64,000 nt of DNA from JBFWMG01 sp050251715. GTDB taxonomy: Bacteria; Desulfobacterota; Desulfovibrionia; Desulfovibrionales; Desulfovibrionaceae. The notes under the pieces were generated by a model. The model saw only the letters and a program-made list of their open reading frames with translations. It was not told the DNA's origin and ran no database searches. A program made the translations under genes and the position numbers. The first letter of the stretch is position 1. Every line of letters starts with the position of its first letter. This document shows, piece by piece, positions 45,288 through 54,856 of this stretch. The stretch is from the NCBI GenBank assembly GCA_050251715.1, contig JBFWMG010000005.1, positions 62,001 through 126,000 of the forward strand, in the 5' to 3' direction.

Positions 45288-46742
45288 ATGAAGAAGGATC
45301 GCTCCACGCCCAGCCCCAAGGCCGCCCCCACCGGCAAGCGCGCCTCGGCCAAGGGCGCCGGCAAGGCCGCCACGGCGCAACAGCCCGCCTCCGAACCCGA
45401 CCCGGCGGCACCGCAAGCCACGGCTCCGGCGCCCGCCGTGGCCACCCTCTCCTTCAACGGCGTCACCTGCCAGCTGCCCATCGTCACCGGGGCGGAAGGC
45501 GAAGCCGCCCTGGACATCTCGCAACTGCGCGCCCAGACGGGGCTCATCACCCTGGACCAGGGCTATGGCAACACAGGGGCAAGCAAAAGCGCCATCACCT
45601 TTGTGGACGGCGAACGGGGCATCCTGCGCTACCGGGGCTATCCCATCGAGGAACTGGCCGAGCGCAGCACCTTCATCGAAACCGCCATGCTGCTCATCTT
45701 CGGCGAACTGCCCACCGCGCGGGAGCGCGCCGTGTTCCGCGACCAGCTGGGCGACAACGAGCTGCTGCACCAGGACATGCTGCACCACTTCGAAGGCTTT
45801 CCGCCCAATGGCGAGCCCATGTCCATCCTGTCCGCCGTGGTCAACGCCCTGGGCAGCTTCCTGCCCGGTTCCATGGGCAACGCAGCGCCCGGCTCGGGCG
45901 ACCTGGGCAGCGACGCCGCGTTCCGTCTCACGGCGGCCAAGCTCATCAGCAAGGTGCGCACCATCGCGGCCTTCAGCTACCGCAAGTCGCAAGGCCTGCC
46001 CTTTGTCTTTCCCGACCCGGCCCTGCGCTACTGCGCCAATTTCCTGCACATGATGTTCTCCCTGCCCTTCCGGCGCTACGAGCCGCCACTGGGCGCCGTG
46101 CGCGCCCTCGACCTGTTCCTGCTGGTGCACGCGGACCACGAGCAGAACTGCTCGTGCTCCACCGTGCGCATGGTCAGCTCCACCCAGGCCACCCTGTTCG
46201 CCTCTGTCTCGGCGGGCATCTGCGCCCTGTGGGGCCGCCTGCACGGCGGCGCCAACGCCGAGGTCATCCGCATGCTCCAGTCCATCCGGGACGGCGGCCT
46301 GTCGGTAAAGGAATGCATCGAGAAGGTGAAGCAAAAGGAATTCCGGCTCATGGGTTTTGGCCACCGCATCTACAAGCGGTACGACCCCCGCGCCGTGATC
46401 CTGAAAAAGGCGGCGGACAACCTGTTCAAGCACGTGGGCGTGCAGGACGACCTCTTTCTCATCGCCCAGGAGCTGGAGGCGGCCGCCCTGTCCGACGACT
46501 ACTTTGTCGAGCGCAGCCTGTATCCCAATGTGGACTTCTACTCCGGACTCATCCTCAAGTCCCTGGGCATTCCCACGCCCATGTTCCCGGTCATGTTCGC
46601 CATAGGGCGGCTGCCCGGCTGGATAGCCCACTGGCGCGAGGAAACCGAAAACCCGGCCACCCGCATCCACAGGCCGCGCCAGATCTATGTGGGGCATGGC
46701 GTGCGTTCCTACGTGCCCATGGACCTGCGCGATAAATCCTGA
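45288..46742 (+). CDS. gltA: citrate (Si)-synthase with Ala/Pro-rich N-terminal tail
   Basis: Condenses oxaloacetate and acetyl-CoA to citrate. The 484-residue protein is longer than the usual roughly 430 because of about 50 low-complexity residues (Lys/Ala/Pro/Gln) at the N-terminus. The catalytic set is present: LVHADHEQNCSCSTVRMV, LHGGANAEVI, GFGHRIYKRYDPRA and the Asp in NVDFYSG. It is a type II-like enzyme of the GltA family. It has its own sigma-54 promoter and enhancer site, unusual for a central enzyme, and sits directly upstream of a sigma-54 activator. Confidence 0.94.
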   Translation: MKKDRSTPSPKAAPTGKRASAKGAGKAATAQQPASEPDPAAPQATAPAPAVATLSFNGVTCQLPIVTGAEGEAALDISQLRAQTGLITLDQGYGNTGASKSAITFVDGERGILRYRGYPIEELAERSTFIETAMLLIFGELPTARERAVFRDQLGDNELLHQDMLHHFEGFPPNGEPMSILSAVVNALGSFLPGSMGNAAPGSGDLGSDAAFRLTAAKLISKVRTIAAFSYRKSQGLPFVFPDPALRYCANFLHMMFSLPFRRYEPPLGAVRALDLFLLVHADHEQNCSCSTVRMVSSTQATLFASVSAGICALWGRLHGGANAEVIRMLQSIRDGGLSVKECIEKVKQKEFRLMGFGHRIYKRYDPRAVILKKAADNLFKHVGVQDDLFLIAQELEAAALSDDYFVERSLYPNVDFYSGLILKSLGIPTPMFPVMFAIGRLPGWIAHWREETENPATRIHRPRQIYVGHGVRSYVPMDLRDKS

Positions 46743-46882
46743 TCCATCGCCTTTGCGGCATGGTGGCGCTGCCCAGGCCTGCGGGTGCGCCGCCACATCT
46801 TGCAAAACGGCAGGCGAGGGTATACGTGCGGCTATGAGGCCGCATGTGCGGCGCTCGCCTCTTGCCACACGCGGGAAACACC

Positions 46883-48289
46883 ATGCCGAGACTGAACATC
46901 CTGGCGGCCACGGACAACGCCGACGCCGTGGCCGTGCTGAAGAAAAGCCTGTCCACGGGGGCGCGGCTCGACACCGCCTCGTCACGGGCCTCGCTGGAAG
47001 TCTCCTTTCCCAAAAAGACGTATGACTTTGTTTTCATTGACATTGGCATCCTGCGCACCGCCCCCGACACCGCCAACTCCGTCAAAAGCGACCTCCAGTT
47101 CTTTTGGCGCACCTGCCCCAGCGCGCAAATCGTGGTCATGGCCCAGCCGGAGCGGCTGCGGGCCGTGGTGGACATCGTCAAGGCGGGCGCGAGCAACTAT
47201 CTGACCTATCCCCTGTCGCCCGAGGAAGTGTCCTTTGTGGTGCACAGCCTGTCCGACATGGTGCAGATGGAGTCGGAACTGCGCTACCTGCGCGGCTCGC
47301 AGAGCAAGCCCTTCTCGTCGCTCATCTCCTCGTCGCGCAATCCGGCCATGCACAAGGCGCTGGAAAAAATGACCATGGTGGCCACCACCAAGTCACTGGT
47401 GCTGCTCACCGGCGAAACCGGCACCGGCAAAAGCGTGTTCGCCCGTTTTCTCCACGACTTGAGCCCCCGCGCCGACCGCCAGTTCATCGGCGTGCACTGC
47501 GGCGCCATTCCGGACACCCTGCTGGAGAGCGAGCTCTTTGGCCATGAAAAGGGCGCCTTTACCGGCGCGGTCAGGCGCAAGCTCGGCAAGTTCGAGATCG
47601 CCAACGGCGGCACCCTGTTCCTGGACGAGATAGGCACCATCACCCCCCCGGCCCAGGTCAAGCTGTTGCAGGTGCTGCAGGAACGCACCTTCCAGCGCGT
47701 GGGCGGCGACACCAACATCGAGACCGACGCGCGCATCATCGCGGCCACCAACAACGACTTGAAGGCCATGGTCGATGCCGGGATGTTCCGCAACGACCTC
47801 TTCTACCGGCTCAACGTCTTCCCCATCGAGATCCCCCCCCTGCGCGAGCGCAAGGAGGACATCCCGCTCCTGGTCAACGCCTTCCTCAAAAAGCTGACGC
47901 GGGAATACGGCAAGGACATCAACGACGTGCACCCCACCGTGCTCGACGCCTTTACCGCCTACAACTGGCCCGGCAACGTGCGCGAACTGGAAAACCTGAT
48001 GGAGCGGGCCTACATCCTGGAAACGGCCCACGTGCTCACGCCCGAGAGCTTTCCCTGCGACCTCTTCTCGCTGGACGTCCCGGCGGCCACCATCCCCCTG
48101 GACCTGACCATGACCCTGGCCGCGTTCCGCGAAGGCGCCAAGGAAAACGCCGAACGCCAATACCTGAAAGAGGTGCTGGCCCAGTGCAAGGGCAAGGTCA
48201 ACCTCTCCGCGTCGCGCGCCGGCATCACCCCCCGCCAGCTGCACAAGCTGCTCACCCGCTACGGCATCAGCAAGGCCGACTACAAATAG
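46883..48289 (+). CDS. sigma-54 enhancer-binding protein with degenerate receiver
   Basis: A 468-residue NtrC-like activator. The receiver-like N-terminus (about 5-125) keeps one Asp (FIDIGIL) but lacks the acidic pair, and the Thr and Lys positions are replaced (VVMAQP, YLTYPL). Phosphorylation control is therefore doubtful. The AAA+ domain is complete: GETGTGKS, the sigma-54 contact loop GAFTGA, FLDEIGTI, FYRLNVFPIEIPPLRERKEDIP. A Fis-like helix-turn-helix (SASRAGITPRQLHKLLTRYGI) ends it. It probably binds GGAAC-N5-GTTCC sites at the flanking sigma-54 promoters. Confidence 0.92.
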   Translation: MPRLNILAATDNADAVAVLKKSLSTGARLDTASSRASLEVSFPKKTYDFVFIDIGILRTAPDTANSVKSDLQFFWRTCPSAQIVVMAQPERLRAVVDIVKAGASNYLTYPLSPEEVSFVVHSLSDMVQMESELRYLRGSQSKPFSSLISSSRNPAMHKALEKMTMVATTKSLVLLTGETGTGKSVFARFLHDLSPRADRQFIGVHCGAIPDTLLESELFGHEKGAFTGAVRRKLGKFEIANGGTLFLDEIGTITPPAQVKLLQVLQERTFQRVGGDTNIETDARIIAATNNDLKAMVDAGMFRNDLFYRLNVFPIEIPPLRERKEDIPLLVNAFLKKLTREYGKDINDVHPTVLDAFTAYNWPGNVRELENLMERAYILETAHVLTPESFPCDLFSLDVPAATIPLDLTMTLAAFREGAKENAERQYLKEVLAQCKGKVNLSASRAGITPRQLHKLLTRYGISKADYK

Positions 48290-48459
48290 CCCGCATCGCG
48301 TTTTTCGGTCCTTGCCGTTCCGACTTTTTCCGGCGTGTTCCGTCTGTTTTTATCATATAATTCTAGGTTGATATAAGTACTCCATCCCCTTTTCCCCCTT
48401 CCATTGCCCCTCTTTTGCCCCTGGGCGCGCCTGGCGCGGCCCGCGAATGCGCCGGCATC

Positions 48460-48474
48460 GGAACAACGAGTTCC
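48460..48474. promoter_or_regulatory. enhancer-binding site (UAS) of the kamA operon
   Basis: GGAAC-AACGA-GTTCC, a perfect inverted repeat ending 53 bp before the -24 box. Confidence 0.65.
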
Positions 48475-48527
48475 ACATCGCACCGACGTCGATTACAATA
48501 TACAATAAAACAAGTAAGTTAATGCAT

Positions 48528-48543
48528 TGGCCCTGTTCTTGCC
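48528..48543 (+). promoter_or_regulatory. sigma-54 promoter of the kamA operon
   Basis: TGGCCC-TGTTC-TTGCC with GG and GC correctly spaced. The predicted start is near 48554, about 42 nt before the first gene. Confidence 0.7.
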
Positions 48544-48595
48544 TAGGGCGACTTGTCTTGCGGCGGAGGCCGCGCAACAGCAGGCGGGACCATGC

Positions 48596-48856
48596 ATGAA
48601 CCAGTCTCACAAGAAGAACGACGACCTGATTACCGTCCGTGGCGTGCTGGCGCCGCACAGCTGGGATGCGGCCTACAACGTGAAAAAGCTGCTCCTGCAG
48701 GCGGAAAACGAGGAAGAGTACCTTCTGGCCGAAGACGCCACCAGCAAGCTGCTGTCCGAATGCTGCCCGGCCTTTGTGCAGGTCACCGGACGGTTGCACC
48801 GCGACCGCAACGGCACCCGGCTTGAAGTGGTGATGTACGACATCCTGAACCGATAG
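48596..48856 (+). CDS. small OB-fold-like protein, first gene of the kamA operon
   Basis: An 86-residue soluble protein of unknown function. The pattern of strands (LITVRGVLAPHSW, EEEYLLAEDATSKLL, AFVQVTGRLHRDRNGTRLEVVMYDI) resembles a single OB-type barrel and parallels the exported protein encoded next. ATG 48596 is preferred over the overlapping ATG at 48592 by frame. Position right after the sigma-54 promoter supports a true gene. Confidence 0.6.
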   Translation: MNQSHKKNDDLITVRGVLAPHSWDAAYNVKKLLLQAENEEEYLLAEDATSKLLSECCPAFVQVTGRLHRDRNGTRLEVVMYDILNR

Positions 48857-48892
48857 CCCGGCGCCCTTGGCCGCAGACAGGAAAACACGACC

Positions 48893-49252
48893 ATGCGCAC
48901 CATGCCGCAACACCATGCCGCACACGCCGCCAGGCGGTGGGCCGCCGGGCTGGCCGCCACGCTGCTGCTCGCCGCATCGCTCGCCTGGGGCGGCGCGCCG
49001 ATCACGGTCACGGGCATTGTGGGCGTGAGCGACACCTCCCTCTTCGTCATGGACGACACGGGCTCCACCTATCTGCTGCTGCACGCGGATGTGCTGGAGG
49101 GCGACCGGGTGCGGGTGGTGGGCGAATTGGTGGATAAAAACGGCGAAGCCGCCATCGAGGTCTTCTCGATGGAACTGCTGGACGGCACGCCAGACGCCCC
49201 GGCCGACGACGCCCCGGCAGGCGGTACGCCGGACACTGGAAAAACGAACTGA
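48893..49252 (+). CDS. exported OB-fold-like small protein
   Basis: A 119-residue protein with a signal peptide (AGLAATLLLAASLAWGG) and then a small beta-rich domain: ITVTGIVGVSDTSLFVMDDTGSTYLLL, DRVRVVGELVDKNGEAAIEVFSMELL. The TVTGIV and VVGELVDKNG strands mirror the preceding cytosolic protein. The acidic/Pro tail is low complexity. Likely periplasmic; function unknown. Met at 48902 is a possible second start. Confidence 0.6.
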   Translation: MRTMPQHHAAHAARRWAAGLAATLLLAASLAWGGAPITVTGIVGVSDTSLFVMDDTGSTYLLLHADVLEGDRVRVVGELVDKNGEAAIEVFSMELLDGTPDAPADDAPAGGTPDTGKTN

Positions 49253-49314
49253 AACAGCATCCCTTAACCGGGAGAGGCCGCGTCCTCCCCGAGCCATCCA
49301 TACGAGAGGAAGAA

Positions 49315-50651
<1,337 letters not shown>

Positions 50652-50655
<4 letters not shown>

Positions 50656-50888
50656 AACACAAGCATCTCGCGCCCGCCGCTTCCCAGACCGGGAGCGGCG
50701 GGCCACAGACGGAAGACAACGCCACGGGTATGCCGTCCGAAACAGACCCCGCCCTGGTGTCGTATTTTGCGGATCCCTTGCCGGATGCCTTCGCGGACGA
50801 AGACGATGACCCGCCATCCCGCAAAAAGAACCGCAGGCAAAAACTCGACCGCAAGCGCGCGGGCAAGATGCGCGACGCCGACTGGTAG
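50652..50888 (+). CDS. small acidic/basic protein of unknown function
   Basis: A 78-residue hydrophilic protein. The N-terminus is Gly/Thr/Ser-rich, the middle acidic (FADEDDDPP), and the C-terminus strongly basic (SRKKNRRQKLDRKRAGKMRDADW). It overlaps the kamA stop by 4 bp, implying coupling. Probably disordered; it could bind nucleic acid or act as a scaffold. No family recognised. Confidence 0.5.
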
Positions 50889-50900
50889 ACAGCGCGGCCT

Positions 50901-50966
50901 GTGGAGGCCGCGCCGCTGACCCTTGTCCGGCCCGTGGAGGCCGCGCCGCTGTCCCTTGCCCGGCCC
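50901..50966. repeat. two 33-bp direct repeats ahead of the ATP-grasp gene
   Basis: Copies at 50901-50933 and 50934-50966 differ at two positions. They are in frame with the ATP-grasp gene (VEAAPL-L--RP twice), but the strong ribosome site lies after them, so they are probably untranslated or a dispensable N-terminal extension. Confidence 0.75.
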
Positions 50967-50981
50967 CAACAGGAGCTCCCC

Positions 50982-52058
50982 ATGCGCATTGCCGTGTTGC
51001 ACGACATCATCCCCGCCGACGCCCCGCCGGACCAGCACGACGGCCTGGCCCAGGCCCAGGCCGTGGGCGCGGCCCTGCTGCTGCTGGGGCACGAGCCCCT
51101 TCCCCTGGGATTTCCCGCTGACGCGGCGGCGGCGCGGACCGCGCTTGCGGCCTGCGCGCCGGACATGGTGTTCAACCTGGTGGAAGCGCCGGGCGGCAAA
51201 GGCAGCAACATCCACCTTGCCCCGCAATTGCTGGAGGACATGGGCCTGCCCTTTACCGGCGCGGGCGCGGCGGCCATGCGCCTGTCCACCAACAAGCTGG
51301 CGGCCAAACAGGCCATGCGCGCGGCGGGCGTGCCCACCCCGGACTGGATGGATCTGGCCAAAAACCGCAACAACGAACCGGCAAACAACAGCCACACCGC
51401 AATACCGCAACGGGTCATCGTCAAGTCCGTGTGGGAACACGCCTCCATCGGCATGGACGCCGCCTCCGTGCTCTACCCCACGGAATGGGACGATATCCTG
51501 GCCGCCTTGCGCGCCCGGCAGGCGCGGTGGGGGGGCGAATGGTTCGCCGAAGCCTTTGTGGCGGGCCGCGAATTCGCGGTGACGCTGCTGGACGGGCCCG
51601 AGGGCGCGGCAGCGCCCCAGGTGTTGCCCCCGGCGGAAATGCTGTTCCTGGACTTTGACCCAAGGACGCCGCGCATCATCGACTATGCGGCCAAGTGGGA
51701 TCCGGACTCCCCGGCCTATGGCAAGACCCCGCGCACCTTTGACCTTGCGCCGCACGACGCGGCGCTTGTGGACCGGTTGCGGGACACCGCCCTGGCCTGC
51801 TGGCGGGTGTGCGGCCTGTCCGGCTACGCCCGCGTGGATTTTCGCGTGGACGCGGCGGGCACGCCCCTGGCCATCGACATCAACGCCAACCCCTGCATCG
51901 CGCCGGACGCGGGGTTTGCCGCCGCCCTGCACCGCGCGGGCATCGGCTACGAAGAGGCCATCGCCCGCATTGTGGCCGCTCCCCTGCGCCGCACAATCGA
52001 TTCTGCCGCAACGGGCGCAACAGGCGCAACGCCCACCCCTTCGGGCGCTCGCGCCTGA
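50982..52058 (+). CDS. ATP-grasp ligase (D-Ala-D-Ala ligase-like)
   Basis: A 358-residue carboxylate-amine ligase. MRIAVLHDIIP at the start, VFNLVEAPGGKGSNIHLAPQLLEDMGLPFTGAGAAAMRLSTNKLAAKQ, RVIVKSVWEHASIGMDAASV and the C-terminal Mg/ATP site VDFRVDAAGTPLAIDINANPCI (Asp, Asn) are typical. It should form an amide bond with ATP. The operon makes beta-lysine a plausible substrate, but no ligase of that kind is proven. CAGGAG precedes ATG 50982. Confidence 0.88.
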   Translation: MRIAVLHDIIPADAPPDQHDGLAQAQAVGAALLLLGHEPLPLGFPADAAAARTALAACAPDMVFNLVEAPGGKGSNIHLAPQLLEDMGLPFTGAGAAAMRLSTNKLAAKQAMRAAGVPTPDWMDLAKNRNNEPANNSHTAIPQRVIVKSVWEHASIGMDAASVLYPTEWDDILAALRARQARWGGEWFAEAFVAGREFAVTLLDGPEGAAAPQVLPPAEMLFLDFDPRTPRIIDYAAKWDPDSPAYGKTPRTFDLAPHDAALVDRLRDTALACWRVCGLSGYARVDFRVDAAGTPLAIDINANPCIAPDAGFAAALHRAGIGYEEAIARIVAAPLRRTIDSAATGATGATPTPSGARA

Positions 52059-52074
52059 TTCCGGGAGCCAGGCC

Positions 52075-53886
52075 ATGTTCCGCATCCGCCGCGTGTTCGA
52101 CGACCTGTTGCCCGTGGACCGGCAGGCCATCGCCCAGGTCCAGGACATCCTCGCGCGCCAGTTCCCGCTCATTGCGCCCAAGGAGGTGCGGGACATCCCG
52201 GCCAACCTGCGCGACCCGCTCAAGCACCGGTTCCGCTCCATCCTCTACGTGGCCGAATCGCGGCGCGAGATCCGGGGGTTCGCCCTCATGCTGCACGTGC
52301 CGGACTGCGCCTTCTGCTACCTGGACTATGTGTCCGCCCGCCCAGGCGGGACCGGCGGCGGCGTGGGCGGGGCGCTGTACCAGCGCGCGCGCGACGAGGC
52401 GCTTTCCCTGGACGCGGTGGGGCTGTTTTTCGAGTGCCCTTCCGACGACCCGGCCATCTGCCTGGACAAGGAGCCCCTCAAGGCCAACCGGGCCCGGCTG
52501 CGGTTCTACGAGCGGTTCGGGGCCCGGCCCATCGTGGACACGGCCTACGAGACGCCGCTCACGCCGGGTGGCGACACCTCGCCGCCGGTCCTGGTGTACG
52601 ACCCCCTGGGCCGCACCAAGCCGTTGCGCCGCGACACGGCGCAAACCGTGGTGCGCGCCGTGTTGGAGCGTAAATACGGCCACCGCTGTCCGCCCGGCTA
52701 CATCGACATGGTGCTGGCCTCCTTTCGCCACGACCCGGTGCGCATCCGCGCCCCGCGCTATGTCGATGCGCCTCCGGCGCCACCCGTGCCGTCCTGCCGC
52801 CCCTGCATCGCACTCACGGTGAACGACAAGCACGACATCCATCATGTGCACGAGCGGGGCTATGTGGAATCGCCCGCCCGCGTGCGCGCCATTCTCAAGC
52901 GGCTCATGCCCTCGGGCATGTTCGAGCAGGTGGCGGTGCGCCATTTTTCCGAGCGCCACATCCTGGCGGTGCACGACAAGGAGATGGTGGCCTACTTCAA
53001 GCGCGCCTGCGCCGGACTCAAGGAAGGGGAGTCCCTCTATCCCTACGTCTTCCCCATCCGCAATGCGGCCCGGCCGCCCAAGGATCTCCCGGTGCGCGCG
53101 GGTTATTACTGCATCGACACCTTTACGCCGCTCAACCGCAATGCGTATCTTGCGGCCCAGCGGGCCGTGGACTGCGGGCTGACCGCCGCCGACACCCTGC
53201 TCACGGGCCGCCGCCTGGCCTACGCCCTGGTGCGCCCGCCCGGCCACCACGCCGAACGGCGCAGCTTTGGCGGCTTCTGCTATTTCAACACCGCAGCGGT
53301 CGCCGCGCAGTTTTTGTGCGCCCACGGCAAGGTTGCGATTCTGGACATGGACTACCACCACGGCAACGGCGCGCAGGATATTTTTTACGAGCGCCCCGAC
53401 GTGCTCACCCTGTCCATCCACGGCCACCCATCCTTTGCCTACCCCTATTTTTCGGGATTCGCCGAGGAGCGGGGCGCTGGGCCAGGGCTGGGCTACAACC
53501 GCAACTATCCCCTGGGGGAAATTGTGGACGGCCCGGCCTACCGCACGGTGCTGGCGCGCGCCCTGGAGCGGGTACGCCGTTTCAAGCCCCTGTTTCTCAT
53601 CATCGCCCTGGGCCTGGACACCGCCCGCAACGACCCCACGGGCACCTGGACGTTTACGGCGGACGATTTTTTCGAAAACGGCCTGCTTGCGGGCGGCCTG
53701 GGCCTGCCCACCCTGGTGGCGCAGGAAGGTGGCTACCGCATCCCCTCCCTGGGGGCCAACGCCCGCCGCTTTTTCGATGGCCTGCGCCAGGGCATGTATG
53801 GCCGCACCCGACCCCTGGTGAACGGAAAGACCCTCAAACCAAACGGCCCCAGGCCGCTGTCCGAGATACGCCATGACCACGACTGA
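52075..53886 (+). CDS. fusion of GNAT-like acetyltransferase and histone-deacetylase-family deacylase
   Basis: 603 residues. The N-terminal half (about 1-190) is GNAT-like with a VSARPGGTGGGVGGALYQRAR acetyl-CoA loop and RLRFYERFGARPI. The C-terminal half (about 250-590) is HDAC-like: LVRPPGHHAERRSFGGFCYFN, VAILDMDYHHGNGAQDIFY, LSIHGHPSFAYPYFSG and IIALGLDTARND, holding the His pair and Asp/His zinc ligands. Acetylpolyamine or acyl-lysine amides are the likeliest targets. Having both acetylase and deacetylase in one chain is unusual. Confidence 0.88.
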   Translation: MFRIRRVFDDLLPVDRQAIAQVQDILARQFPLIAPKEVRDIPANLRDPLKHRFRSILYVAESRREIRGFALMLHVPDCAFCYLDYVSARPGGTGGGVGGALYQRARDEALSLDAVGLFFECPSDDPAICLDKEPLKANRARLRFYERFGARPIVDTAYETPLTPGGDTSPPVLVYDPLGRTKPLRRDTAQTVVRAVLERKYGHRCPPGYIDMVLASFRHDPVRIRAPRYVDAPPAPPVPSCRPCIALTVNDKHDIHHVHERGYVESPARVRAILKRLMPSGMFEQVAVRHFSERHILAVHDKEMVAYFKRACAGLKEGESLYPYVFPIRNAARPPKDLPVRAGYYCIDTFTPLNRNAYLAAQRAVDCGLTAADTLLTGRRLAYALVRPPGHHAERRSFGGFCYFNTAAVAAQFLCAHGKVAILDMDYHHGNGAQDIFYERPDVLTLSIHGHPSFAYPYFSGFAEERGAGPGLGYNRNYPLGEIVDGPAYRTVLARALERVRRFKPLFLIIALGLDTARNDPTGTWTFTADDFFENGLLAGGLGLPTLVAQEGGYRIPSLGANARRFFDGLRQGMYGRTRPLVNGKTLKPNGPRPLSEIRHDHD

Positions 53887-54373
53887 CCACACAGGCGGCC
53901 TGGTGCTGCGCCATATTGTTCGCCCCGAGGACGAGGCCTCGGTACGCGCCATCGTGGCCTCCACGGCCCTGTTCTCCGACGAGGAGCTGGACATCGCCGC
54001 CGAACTGGTGCGCGAGCACCTGCGACAGGGCGAGGCCTCCGGCTATCTCTTCCTCTTTGCGCAACAGGCGGGCGTGACCGTGGGCTATGCCTGCTACGGC
54101 CCCATTCCCGGCGCCGAGGGCAGCTATGACCTGTACTGGATCGCCGTGCGCCAGGATCTGCGCGCCAAGGGCGTGGGCTCGGCGCTCCTGGCCGCTGCGG
54201 AAGCGGCCATGGCCGCGCGGCAGGGCCGCCGCATCTTCATCGAAACCTCCTCGCGCGACGACTACGGCCCCACCCGCCGCTTCTACGCCAAGCACGGCTA
54301 TGCGGTGGAGGCGGAAATACGGGATTTCTACCGCCCCGGCGACCACAAGGTCATCCTGGGCAAAACGCTCTGA
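53873..54373 (+). CDS. GNAT family N-acetyltransferase
   Basis: A 166-residue single-domain GNAT. Conserved motif A is LYWIAVRQDLRAKGVGSALLAAAEAAM (acetyl-CoA loop), followed by RRFYAKHGYAVEAEIRDFYRPGDHKVILGKTL at the C-terminus. It overlaps the deacylase gene by 14 bp. In relatives a kamA-GNAT pair makes N-epsilon-acetyl-beta-lysine, a salt protectant; this GNAT could be that AblB-type enzyme (inference). Confidence 0.88.
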   Translation: MTTTDHTGGLVLRHIVRPEDEASVRAIVASTALFSDEELDIAAELVREHLRQGEASGYLFLFAQQAGVTVGYACYGPIPGAEGSYDLYWIAVRQDLRAKGVGSALLAAAEAAMAARQGRRIFIETSSRDDYGPTRRFYAKHGYAVEAEIRDFYRPGDHKVILGKTL

Positions 54374-54390
54374 CCACCGCCTTGAGAACA

Positions 54391-54405
54391 GGAACTCCGT
54401 GTTCC
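54391..54405. promoter_or_regulatory. enhancer-binding site (UAS) of the yeiH operon
   Basis: GGAAC-TCCGT-GTTCC, a perfect inverted repeat ending 50 bp before the -24 box. Confidence 0.65.
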
Positions 54406-54455
54406 GACTGCGCACGGGGCTACATTTTAAGATGTTATTTCAAACAGTTGCACTA

Positions 54456-54471
54456 TGGCCTATAGATTGCA
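54456..54471 (+). promoter_or_regulatory. sigma-54 promoter of the yeiH operon
   Basis: TGGCCT-ATAGA-TTGCA, a strong -24/-12 match. The predicted start is near 54482, where TTGATCGATTGAT begins. The first gene begins at 54550. Confidence 0.75.
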
Positions 54472-54549
54472 TTTGGTTTGGTTGATCGATTGATACGCTC
54501 CAGGGTTCGCAGGTTGTACCAGGTGCTCGCCACCAGAAAGGAGTACGCC

Positions 54550-54747
54550 ATGCCTGCTTGCAGTGGCATCAACAAACCTGATCCCTTCACGGCGCTTCGC
54601 CGCGCGTCATCGGACGCGCTGGGCTCCTCTGGCGCGGCTCTGCGGGCCGCCGCTTCCTCCCTGGCCGCCTCACGTCTTGTGCCGGACACCGGCTGCCGGC
54701 GGCTGCGGCGCGGCCTGATGCTCGTGGCCAGCCTTTCCTTCAGCTAA
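54550..54747 (+). CDS. 65-residue small protein, first gene of the yeiH operon
   Basis: Starts ATG after AAAGGAG. Sequence MPACSGINKPDPFTALRRASSDALG, then an Ala/Ser-rich stretch and a short hydrophobic C-terminus (LMLVASLSFS). No family recognised. Its strong ribosome site directly behind a sigma-54 promoter is the main support. Confidence 0.5.
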   Translation: MPACSGINKPDPFTALRRASSDALGSSGAALRAAASSLAASRLVPDTGCRRLRRGLMLVASLSFS

Positions 54748-54856
54748 GTCTTCCCCCCCCTCGCGCGGAAAGCGGAACGGACCGCAAGGCGACGCCCGGC
54801 GTCGGCCTGTGGTCGTTTCGGTATAGACAACACCCAACAGGCAAGGAGATGAGGGT

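Larger units (their letters stand above)
48290..48595. other. 306-bp regulatory gap before the kamA operon
   Basis: Holds the enhancer site and sigma-54 promoter listed separately, plus two further GTTCCG half-sites (about 48317-48337). The rest is AT-rich with no coding signal. Confidence 0.6.
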
